From NCBI GenBank assembly GCA_945221685.1, contig CALYNN010000019.1, forward strand, positions 1 through 14,533: a DNA stretch of 14,533 nt. The letters are read 5' to 3'. Both the position numbers and the translations under genes were made by a program. Shown here piece by piece: positions 6,372 to 13,026 of the stretch. This DNA comes from an uncultured Clostridia bacterium (GTDB lineage: Bacteria > Bacillota > Clostridia > Oscillospirales > Acutalibacteraceae). The notes below the pieces were generated by a model. It worked only from the letters and a program-made list of their open reading frames with translations. It did no database searches and was not told where the DNA came from. Within the stretch, counting starts at the first letter, position 1. The number at the start of each line of letters is the position of its first letter.

Positions 6372-8199
6372 CGCATTTTCCTCCGTTTAGCTTATTGGCA
6401 CCGCAACCTGAACACTTAATGCGGCAGTGGGGTGTAGTTTCGTTTCTGTGAGCCTTTTTATTTTCGTTTTCAAGGAATTTTCTGCTGACGCCGAAATCAA
6501 GATGATCCCAAGGAAGAAGCTCGGAAAAATCTCTTTTTCTGTGAGTATAGAAATAAGGATCAATTCCGTTTTCATTAAAGGCTTGCATCCAAGCGTCAAA
6601 ATTAAATTTATCGTCCCAGGAATCAAACTTGCATCCAAGCTCGTAAGCACGAAGCAATACCTTGCCGAGCCTTCTGTCGCCTCTTGCAAGAACACCTTCA
6701 AGAAGCGAGGTTGGCGTATCGTGGTAGGAGACTTTAATTTTTTTGCTGGGTACAGACTCAAGCAGGTGCTTTTGCTTTTCCTTTAGCGACTCCATTGAAT
6801 CCTCCGGCTCCCACTGAAAAGGAGTAAAGGGCTTTGGAATAAATGAAGCGCAGGAAACGGAAACCTGAACGCCTGTCCCCTTTTGTCTTTGAGGATTGTT
6901 ATAAAAGGCGTGAACAACCTCCATAGCAAGCTTTGCAATGCCCTCAATATCCTCCATTGTTTCGGTTGGAAGTCCCATCATAAAATAGAGCTTAACCGAT
7001 GTCCATCCGTTATTAAACGCCTTGTTGCAGGTATTTATTACCTCCTGCTCGGTAACATTCTTGTTTATAACATCACGAAGCCTTTGAGTGCCTGCTTCAG
7101 GCGCAAAGGTCAAACCGCTTCTGCGTACCTTGTTAAGCTGCTCAACAAGCTCGTCGGAAAAATTATCAACTCTGAGACTTGGCAGAGATAAATTAATATT
7201 TTCTTTAACAGTCCAATCTATAAGAGTTGTAAGCATTTTGTTTACATCACTGTGATCGGAGGTTGAAAGAGAGCAAAGAGAAATTTCATCGTAGCCTGTT
7301 GACTCGATAAGCGCTTTACACTGTTCATTAATTGTTTCGACGCTTTTTTCCCTGATAGGTCTGTAGATAAAGCCGGCCTGACAGAAGCGGCAGCCGCGAA
7401 TACAGCCGCGAAAAATTTCTTCAACTGCCCTATCGTGAACAATATTTATATAAGGAACTACAAAGCTTTTTGGATAGTAAACCCTGTTCATATCAGAAAT
7501 AACTGCTTTTTTTACCGTAGCAGGAGCGTTATTTGTTGGGGGTAAGGATTTAAGCGTTCCGTCGTCGTTATAGGTATCCTCATAAAAGCATGGAACATAA
7601 ACACCTGTAATATCCTTTGCTATAAGTAAAAATTCTTTTTTACTTTTCCCCTGCTTTTTACATTCCTTAAGCAGGTCGAGGACCTGATTAGTGCTCTCCT
7701 CCCCTTCACCTAAAAATACAATATCAACAAAATCTGCAATAGGCTCGGGGTTACAGCAACAGGGACCACCGACACAAACAATCGGCGTCAACTGCTCTCT
7801 GTCACAGCTTTTAAGGGGCAAATGAGCAAGATTAAGCATATTAAGCATATTTGTATAGCAAAGCTCATACTGCAAGGTAAATCCGATTATATCAAATTCA
7901 TTAATATAATCGCCGCTTTCAAGAGCAAACAAAGGAACATCATTTTTCCTTAACTGCTCCTCCATATCGGTATCCGGAGCAAAAACACGCTCGCACCAGG
8001 CGTCATCTCTTTCGTTTACAAGTCCGTACAGAATTTTCATTCCGAGATGGCTCATACCGATTTCATAGGTGTCAGGAAAGCAAAAGGCATATCTAATATC
8101 AACAGCGTCTTTATTCTTAACAACTGCATTAAGCTCACCGCCGATATACCGAGCGGGCTTTTGAACAAACTGCAGTAATTTTTCAACCTCTTTTTTCAT
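6358..8199 (-). CDS. TIGR03960 family B12-binding-domain radical SAM protein
   Basis: A predicted [4Fe-4S]/SAM enzyme of 613 residues whose substrate is unknown. The N-terminal part (about 30-180) resembles the B12-binding-like domain of this family, with PDTYEIGMSHLGMKILY, CVGGPCCCNPEP and VFLGEGEE. The radical SAM motif is at 266-273 (CIRGCRFC, Cys 266, 270, 273; C-x3-C-x2-C). LRVDNFSDELV and TFAPEAGTQRLRDVINK follow in the barrel. The C-terminus has four Cys (592, 596, 599, 609), which might hold a second cluster or zinc. The start at 8199 has a GAGGT Shine-Dalgarno that overlaps the end of the protease gene 8 bases upstream. The 14-base overlap with the DUF2344 gene fits a two-protein unit. 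RNA or ribosome modification is only a guess from the neighbours. Confidence 0.92.
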   Translation of the reverse strand: MKKEVEKLLQFVQKPARYIGGELNAVVKNKDAVDIRYAFCFPDTYEIGMSHLGMKILYGLVNERDDAWCERVFAPDTDMEEQLRKNDVPLFALESGDYINEFDIIGFTLQYELCYTNMLNMLNLAHLPLKSCDREQLTPIVCVGGPCCCNPEPIADFVDIVFLGEGEESTNQVLDLLKECKKQGKSKKEFLLIAKDITGVYVPCFYEDTYNDDGTLKSLPPTNNAPATVKKAVISDMNRVYYPKSFVVPYINIVHDRAVEEIFRGCIRGCRFCQAGFIYRPIREKSVETINEQCKALIESTGYDEISLCSLSTSDHSDVNKMLTTLIDWTVKENINLSLPSLRVDNFSDELVEQLNKVRRSGLTFAPEAGTQRLRDVINKNVTEQEVINTCNKAFNNGWTSVKLYFMMGLPTETMEDIEGIAKLAMEVVHAFYNNPQRQKGTGVQVSVSCASFIPKPFTPFQWEPEDSMESLKEKQKHLLESVPSKKIKVSYHDTPTSLLEGVLARGDRRLGKVLLRAYELGCKFDSWDDKFNFDAWMQAFNENGIDPYFYTHRKRDFSELLPWDHLDFGVSRKFLENENKKAHRNETTPHCRIKCSGCGANKLNGGKCDARN

Positions 8200-8207
8200 A
8201 CAATACC

Positions 8208-8735
8208 TCAGTAGTTTATAGTGTAAATAATAAGATAAACTGCTATTAACAGCAGTGAAAAGGATTTTGAGAAGAAAGCAAGATACAATCCTAAAAATGT
8301 TATCATCGACAAAAATACCAGACCTACTGCCTTTGAATGCTTAAACAGATAAAGGCTTATAATTCTTCCGCCGTCTAAAGGATAAATAGGCAAAATATTA
8401 AGTGAAAACAAAATCAAATTAATATCGTCCTTGAAAATAAGATACAAAATAAGATTTACCAACGGACCCGAAAGTAAAACGACTGTTTCAAGATTTCTTG
8501 AAAGCCTGCTTTCATATTTTAAAGCCGCACCATAGTAAGAAAGAATTACGGCGTCTGCTTTACCTCCTACCGCCATTAGCGCCGCAAGATGCCCAATTTC
8601 GTGTAAAAACGAAAACAGAAGCATATAAAGCAAATCATTAGCATTGAATAATGCCGCGAAGGATAACAGTAAAACAAAAACAAAATCTATTTTTATTTTG
8701 CATCCGAACAAACTGAACTGCAAGATAACCACCAT
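8208..8735 (-). CDS. Site-2 protease family (M50) membrane metalloprotease
   Basis: An integral-membrane zinc protease of 175 residues, of the short SpoIVFB-like kind. HEIGH at 45-49 in a hydrophobic helix gives H45, E46 and H49; NILPIYPLDGGR at 113-124 provides the third ligand D121. About four to five hydrophobic segments are visible (about 14-30, 36-55, 84-100, 106-118, 137-172). Substrate is unknown; members cut membrane-bound sigma-factor activators or anti-sigma factors. The ATG at 8735 is the first possible start in frame (a stop lies two codons before it), but I see no clear Shine-Dalgarno. Translation may be coupled to ruvX, 29 bases upstream, or could start at the nearby TTG codon 5. 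Confidence 0.88.
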   Translation of the reverse strand: MVVILQFSLFGCKIKIDFVFVLLLSFAALFNANDLLYMLLFSFLHEIGHLAALMAVGGKADAVILSYYGAALKYESRLSRNLETVVLLSGPLVNLILYLIFKDDINLILFSLNILPIYPLDGGRIISLYLFKHSKAVGLVFLSMITFLGLYLAFFSKSFSLLLIAVYLIIYTINY

Positions 8736-8764
8736 AAATTAATACGGCGGAAGTAAATGCAAAA

Positions 8765-9175
8765 TCACCTGTTCTTATCTAAATAGCTTTGAAGAATAAC
8801 AGCAGCTGAAACAGCGTCAACGGTGCTTTTTCTTTTTTTACCCCTTACATTGTTATCGCTTAAATAATCATGGGCAATAACGGTAGTAAGTCTTTCATCC
8901 TCATAGACAATTTCGGTTTCTGTTTTATTTTTTAACTCCTCGCCGAGATTTTTGCATTTTTCCGCTCTAAATCCATAGCTACCGTCCATATTTCTCGGCA
9001 GGCCGATAACAATTTTTTCTGCTTTTTCATTTTCGGCAATTTCCAAAATTTTGTCAACAAGCTTTGGAAAATACTTTTCTTCAATAACACAGTAGGCAGA
9101 AGCAAGAATTTCTTTGGCATCACAAAAGGCAATGCCTGTTCTTGTGTCGCCGTAATCAACAGACATAATTCTCAT
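8765..9175 (-). CDS. ruvX: Putative Holliday junction resolvase RuvX/YqgF
   Basis: An RNase H-fold nuclease of the YqgF family, implicated in Holliday-junction resolution or in 16S rRNA 5' processing in different bacteria. The 136-residue reading shows D7 in SVDYGDTRTGIA, GLPRNMDGS at 58-66, E94 in YEDERLTT, and D120 in STVDAVSAAVIL, the expected acidic residues. I place the start at the ATG at 9175 and not at the TTG at 9187, because GGAG at 9185-9182 is ideally spaced before that ATG and would lie within the TTG start itself. It begins a cluster with the M50 protease, TIGR03960 and TIGR03936. A strong terminator ends only 15 bases upstream of the ATG. Confidence 0.95.
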   Translation of the reverse strand: MRIMSVDYGDTRTGIAFCDAKEILASAYCVIEEKYFPKLVDKILEIAENEKAEKIVIGLPRNMDGSYGFRAEKCKNLGEELKNKTETEIVYEDERLTTVIAHDYLSDNNVRGKKRKSTVDAVSAAVILQSYLDKNR

Positions 9176-9181
9176 TTTATT

Positions 9182-9185
9182 CTCC
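9182..9185 (-). promoter_or_regulatory. Shine-Dalgarno deciding the ruvX start
   Basis: GGAG followed by six bases (AATAAA) and ATG at 9175. The alternative TTG at 9187-9185 overlaps this site and has no ribosome binding site of its own, so the ATG is preferred. Confidence 0.8.
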
Positions 9186-9190
9186 AAACA

Positions 9191-9221
9191 GAAAAAGGAA
9201 ATCAGCAGGTCACTGATTTCC
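9191..9221 (-). terminator. Intrinsic terminator of the class A PBP gene
   Basis: On the minus strand a perfect 9-bp stem (9221-9213 with 9205-9197, GGAAATCAG/CTGATTTCC) has a 7-base loop and is followed by TTTTTC (9196-9191). It lies 20 bases after the PBP stop. The ruvX Shine-Dalgarno starts 5 bases beyond the T-tract. Confidence 0.92.
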
Positions 9222-9241
9222 CCTAACTGTGTATAAACTTT

Positions 9242-11677
9242 CTATTCGTTTCCGCCTGAGGATGATGTGGTTTCCTTGGTATTACTGCTTTCAGTTGTTT
9301 TTGAAGCCGCTGTAGTTTCCTTGTCAGAGGATTTACCGTCGGTTGTCGTTTTCTCCTCGGTGTTAAAGGTTTCGGTACAGTTTCCGGGCAGATTGTTTTT
9401 GTCATACCAACCGTAGCTGCCGCTGCCGCTTCTCAGCTTACCGCAGCTTGGGCAGTAGGCACGCTGAACAATTCCGTCGTATTCGGGAAATTCCGTATCG
9501 TAATCGGTATTCTTTTTATCAAGAGTTTCATAAACCTCATCCATAACGGTTTTCCAAATTGTTCCGGCAGGGTTGCTTGAAATGTAGTAATGAACCTCCT
9601 TTGGCTTATCGTAGCCGTACCAAACAGCCGCAACATAATCGGGAGTTCCGCCTACAAACCAACGGGCCTTATCATCAGTAGTAGTACCGGTATTACCGAA
9701 GCAATGAATACCCGAGAGATTATAGGATGTACCGGTGCCCTGAGTCATAACTGTCTGCAAAAGCTTATTCATTAGCCAAGCAGTGCTTTCTGAAAGAGCA
9801 TCCTCCTTCGTCTTTTCGGGCTCCTTTTCAAGAACAACATTTCCTCGGCTGTCCTCAACCTTATAGTAGCAGTACGGCTCATAATAGTAGCCACCGTTAC
9901 CGAAGGAAGCATATGCGGCGGTCATATCAAGAACAGTAGCGCCGTTTGTAAGAGAACCGATAGCCAAAGGACCGTAGTCAACATCGCGAATATTGTCAAG
10001 TGTTGACAAATGAAATCTTTCACTTAAGAAATCGTAGGAATAATCAACACTGATTTTATCAAGGGTTCGCGCAGAAATAGTATTTAACGAATTAGCAAGA
10101 CCGTACTGCAGTGTTACATTATTTGATGAGAAGCCACCGCCCTGATTTTTCGGCCAAGGCTCTCCCTCAACGTTCATCAGCGGCTTATCCTGCATAATCG
10201 TTGACCAATAAATATCTACATCGTCATCCTGAAGACTCTTTTCAAGAGCAGGTCCGTAAACCGCCAGTGGCTTAATGGTTGAGCCGGGAGGACGGGTTGA
10301 CATTGTTGCACGGTTTAAAAGCATTGCGCCCTTGTTTTTACCTGTGCCGCCTACAACGCCAAGCACTCTGCCTGAATAGTCCATAACGCACATTGCGCCC
10401 TGAACTGTTTCATCTGGCATTCTGCGGTAATTTTCATATACATCCTCAAGAGCGTCCTGAATATCAAAATCAATAGCAGTATATATCTTTAAGCCGCCGC
10501 CGTAAACAAGGTCCTTTGCCTTTTTTGCGGTGTAGCCCATTTTTTGCAAATCCTTTTGAACGGTAGTGATAACATAATCAACATAGTAATTTGTTATGTC
10601 ATCGTTATCCTTTTTCTCGGATTTATTTTTAAGCTGAGAGCCCTTATAATTCTTACTGTTTGTGAATATCATTTCATAATCCAAAGCCTGTTGATATTCT
10701 TCGTCTGTAAGAAATCCAAGCTCCTTGCTGTGCATTTCACCTAAAACCCACTTCTGTCTTTCGCGGTTATTTTCAGGATTTAGAAGCGGGTCATACATGG
10801 TTGGTGCCTTTGTTATTGAGGTAAGGCAGGCACACTCGGCGGCATTAAGGTCTGAAACCTCTTTACCGAAATAAACCTCTGACGCGGTTTTTACGCCGTA
10901 GCAGCCGTTGGAAAGATAAATTGTATTGAGATAAGCCTCCATTATTTGATCCTTGCTGTAATTTCTTTCAAGGTTAAGGGCCTTTAATATCTCGTTAAAT
11001 TTTCTTACATAGGTAACCTTATTGTCATCTGTAAGGTTTTTGATAAGCTGCTGAGTTATTGTTGAGCCACCCTGTCCTTTATTGGAGGGCTTAACCATTA
11101 CGCCGACTGTTCTAATCCAGTCAACGCCGTGATGCTTTTCAAATCTTTTGTCCTCGGTGGCAATAACAGCCTGAGGAAGATACTCGCTCATTTCGTCAAG
11201 GCTTACCCAAATTCTGTTTTCCTCACCGTGAAGCCTTGTTATTTCGACAACATCGTCGCCGTCTGTGCCATAAATAAAAGAAGTTTGATTTTGAGAAAGA
11301 GCTTCTTCAGTAAGGTCAAAAACAGGGTCACCGTAAACGACGCTGTAGCCGTATATTGCAATTACGGAAAAACACACGATACCGCATACGCCGCAAATCA
11401 TTATAAGTCCCAGCAGACATTTGCCAAGTCTTCCCAAAGCCTTTTGTGACGGTGACTTCTCTTTTTTGCTTCTTCTTCTCTTTGCCTTTTTGGCGGCAAG
11501 CTCTTTTTCAATTTCTCTGCCGCGTTTTACACGCTTTGCATTTTTATCGGAAGAAACATTATACGATGCAGGAAGCTTTTCGGACTTTGCTTCGCGGACC
11601 TTTTTATCCTCGTCGTAAGCCTTAGCCGAATTATTCATAAATGATTCCAGCAAATCATCATAATCGTTTGAAGCCAT
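9242..11677 (-). CDS. Class A (bifunctional) penicillin-binding protein, PBP1A-like
   Basis: Peptidoglycan glycosyltransferase/transpeptidase of 811 residues, anchored in the membrane. Residues 1-86 are cytoplasmic and very rich in Lys, Arg and Glu (KKAKRRRSKKEK at 63-74); the single membrane helix spans about 87-112. The GT51 domain shows IATEDKRFEKHHG (172-184, E175), GGSTITQQLIKN (203-214) and E247 in QIMEAYLNTIYL. The transpeptidase domain has SxxK at 466-469 (PGSTIKP) and SxN at 530-532 (NSLNT). The third motif reads GNTGTT at 661-666, with N662 where KTG has Lys (bases 9692-9694). The C-terminus carries CPSCGK (742-747), C767 and a Ser/Thr/Lys-rich tail (about 771-811). The ATG follows GGAGGTG. 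A terminator follows the gene. Confidence 0.95.
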   Translation of the reverse strand: MASNDYDDLLESFMNNSAKAYDEDKKVREAKSEKLPASYNVSSDKNAKRVKRGREIEKELAAKKAKRRRSKKEKSPSQKALGRLGKCLLGLIMICGVCGIVCFSVIAIYGYSVVYGDPVFDLTEEALSQNQTSFIYGTDGDDVVEITRLHGEENRIWVSLDEMSEYLPQAVIATEDKRFEKHHGVDWIRTVGVMVKPSNKGQGGSTITQQLIKNLTDDNKVTYVRKFNEILKALNLERNYSKDQIMEAYLNTIYLSNGCYGVKTASEVYFGKEVSDLNAAECACLTSITKAPTMYDPLLNPENNRERQKWVLGEMHSKELGFLTDEEYQQALDYEMIFTNSKNYKGSQLKNKSEKKDNDDITNYYVDYVITTVQKDLQKMGYTAKKAKDLVYGGGLKIYTAIDFDIQDALEDVYENYRRMPDETVQGAMCVMDYSGRVLGVVGGTGKNKGAMLLNRATMSTRPPGSTIKPLAVYGPALEKSLQDDDVDIYWSTIMQDKPLMNVEGEPWPKNQGGGFSSNNVTLQYGLANSLNTISARTLDKISVDYSYDFLSERFHLSTLDNIRDVDYGPLAIGSLTNGATVLDMTAAYASFGNGGYYYEPYCYYKVEDSRGNVVLEKEPEKTKEDALSESTAWLMNKLLQTVMTQGTGTSYNLSGIHCFGNTGTTTDDKARWFVGGTPDYVAAVWYGYDKPKEVHYYISSNPAGTIWKTVMDEVYETLDKKNTDYDTEFPEYDGIVQRAYCPSCGKLRSGSGSYGWYDKNNLPGNCTETFNTEEKTTTDGKSSDKETTAASKTTESSNTKETTSSSGGNE

Positions 11678-11707
11678 ATCACACCTCCGTATAATTTTAT
11701 CCTGTAT

Positions 11708-11718
11708 ATTATATTATA
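11708..11718 (-). promoter_or_regulatory. Probable -10 elements upstream of the PBP gene
   Basis: Two overlapping perfect TATAAT hexamers on the minus strand (11718-11713 and 11713-11708) stand about 30-40 bases before the PBP start. No good -35 is found at 16-18 bases; the best is TTTATT at 11736-11731 for the second hexamer. No terminator separates this gene from the exonuclease upstream, so read-through is possible. Confidence 0.4.
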
Positions 11719-11753
11719 AATCAGTTAAGAAATAAAGTATTATTTTGTAAACT

Positions 11754-12623
11754 TTAGCTATCAAATTTTTTTGCTCTTTTTTTATTCATTTCAAAGGCCT
11801 TTGTGCTTACAACAATACCGTCATATGTTTTCTTTGCTCGAACATTAAGCCAGTATTTCTTATTGCAGGAAGAGCATTTACCAACGCTTTTAAAAGAATT
11901 TGAAACAAGCTCGTATGGCTTAATACGCGTAATCTCCTTACCGCAGTATTTGCATACGAAGGGAATTTCATACAGGCAAAAATCTTCGAATTTCGGCTTA
12001 TCAATAAAGAAGGGCTTAAACACAAGCCTTTCAAAGAATTCTCTTGAGCAGGGAGAAACATACTGTTCAAACAAACTTGAATCAAACACCTTTTTAAAGC
12101 AGAGAGCAGTTACATAGCAATCCTCAAGAGCTCTGTGCAGACTTTCATTTTCAACTACAATACCAAATGACTCGGCGCATTTCGACAGGCTTACCTGATT
12201 GTTTGATTCTGTTTTAAGAAAGTGCATACAATACTTTTGAGCGTCAGCATATTTTTTTATAAACTTAACATCGGCAGAGCCGGTAAATTTAAGATAATTT
12301 TCAGCAAGGGTATGCAAATCGCTTGTTGACCAGCTTAAAAATATTACATCGCCATTACCGCACCAACGGGAAAAGCCTGCAAATGCCTCGTCAAAATCAA
12401 CACCCTTTTCTCTTATTTCCTCCATTGTAATGTGAGTCAGATTTTTAAAGCTTGAACGGAGTCTTTTTGAAAGCCGCGGTTTAATAAGCTGCTTATAGGT
12501 ATCGGTAATATCCAGTTTTTCGTTTAATTTTAAGGCGCCTATTTCAATAATTTCATTCATACCTTTATTAATTTTATAATTGTAGGCGTTATTCCATTCA
12601 AGGTCAAAAATAATATATTCCAT
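11754..12623 (-). CDS. DEDDh 3'-5' exonuclease with C-terminal Cys4 (zinc-ribbon-like) motif
   Basis: A 289-residue member of the exonuclease/RNase T superfamily (DNA polymerase III epsilon-like fold), probably acting on single-stranded RNA or DNA; the substrate is unknown. The DEDDh residues are visible: D7 and E9 in IFDLEWN, D102 in SWSTSDLHTL, and H163 and D168 in LHRALEDCYVTA. After residue 220 comes C224-x2-C227 (CKYCGKE) and C250-x2-C253 (CSSCNKK), likely a zinc ribbon, then a Lys-rich tail. The start is placed at the ATG at 12623 and not the TTG at 12635, because GGAG lies at 12631-12628. It resembles KapD-type proteins, but the Cys4 tail differs. The secG terminator lies just upstream. 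Confidence 0.85.
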   Translation of the reverse strand: MEYIIFDLEWNNAYNYKINKGMNEIIEIGALKLNEKLDITDTYKQLIKPRLSKRLRSSFKNLTHITMEEIREKGVDFDEAFAGFSRWCGNGDVIFLSWSTSDLHTLAENYLKFTGSADVKFIKKYADAQKYCMHFLKTESNNQVSLSKCAESFGIVVENESLHRALEDCYVTALCFKKVFDSSLFEQYVSPCSREFFERLVFKPFFIDKPKFEDFCLYEIPFVCKYCGKEITRIKPYELVSNSFKSVGKCSSCNKKYWLNVRAKKTYDGIVVSTKAFEMNKKRAKKFDS

Positions 12624-12627
12624 AATT

Positions 12628-12631
12628 CTCC
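12628..12631 (-). promoter_or_regulatory. Shine-Dalgarno deciding the exonuclease start
   Basis: GGAG followed by AATT and ATG at 12623. The spacing of four bases is short but workable. The in-frame TTG four codons earlier (12635) has no ribosome binding site, and the conserved protein begins at the ATG (MEYIIFDLEWN). Confidence 0.65.
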
Positions 12632-12655
12632 GCAAACATTACACAAAAATTCCGC

Positions 12656-12691
12656 TTAAAAAATTAACCTTGCAAAATCGCAAGGTTAATT
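12656..12691 (-). terminator. Intrinsic terminator of secG
   Basis: On the minus strand an 11-bp perfect stem (12690-12680 with 12673-12663, ATTAACCTTGC/GCAAGGTTAAT) has a 6-base loop and one further A-T pair outward. It is followed by a run of T's (12663-12658). It starts 12 bases after the secG stop. Confidence 0.88.
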
Positions 12692-12702
12692 AAAATATTA
12701 TC

Positions 12703-12954
12703 TTATCCGATAAAAAGGAAAATCAAAAATGCAGCGAGAACAACTACAAAGAATATAACAATCAACCACTTGGTTATTTTTTCAAGTTTTTCTTCGATTG
12801 ACCTGCCCTTTGCCTTACCGAGAAAAGCATCGGCTCCGCCGGCAATCGCACCGGAAAGATTCTGTGATCTGCCCTCCTGCATAAGAACTACAATTGTTAT
12901 AATGATAGACGCAACAATCAGCACTGCGCCGAAAACATAATGATACCAAAGCAT
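12703..12954 (-). CDS. secG: Protein-export membrane protein SecG
   Basis: Small subunit of the SecYEG translocon in the cytoplasmic membrane, which assists SecA-driven export. The 83 residues show the family plan: a first membrane helix (about 5-24), then the conserved MQEGRSQNLSGAIAGGADAFLGKAKGRS stretch (25-52, with the QxxxxGLSGAIxGG-like core), and a second helix (about 63-82). The ATG follows a GGAGG Shine-Dalgarno. In many Bacillota secG is followed by rnr and smpB; here the next gene is a different exonuclease behind a terminator. It has a strong promoter of its own. Confidence 0.95.
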   Translation of the reverse strand: MLWYHYVFGAVLIVASIIITIVVLMQEGRSQNLSGAIAGGADAFLGKAKGRSIEEKLEKITKWLIVIFFVVVLAAFLIFLFIG

Positions 12955-12987
12955 TACAATATCCTCCGTTATATAAATTACTAATGG

Positions 12988-13016
12988 ATTATAGCACAGT
13001 TAAACACATAATGCAA
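12988..13016 (-). promoter_or_regulatory. Sigma-A promoter of secG (extended -10)
   Basis: On the minus strand, TTGCAT at 13016-13011, a 17-base spacer and a perfect TATAAT at 12993-12988 preceded by TGC (extended -10). It lies in the 72-base gap after parC, which shows no terminator hairpin of note. Confidence 0.82.
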
Positions 13017-13026
13017 GAACTTTTTA

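Noticed and set aside
6387..6786. Overlapping open frames on both strands inside the radical SAM gene
   Set aside because: Frame shadows of a well supported 613-residue protein; low-complexity content and no initiation signal.
9242..9400. Possible frameshift or degraded 3' end of the PBP gene
   Set aside because: The Ser/Thr/Lys-rich tail is low complexity but in frame, ends at a normal stop and is followed by a terminator; such tails are common in class A PBPs of Gram-positive bacteria.
11129..11618. Plus-strand open frames opposite the start of the PBP gene
   Set aside because: Caused by the Lys/Arg-rich cytoplasmic tail and codon bias of the PBP gene on the minus strand; no ribosome binding site or family match.
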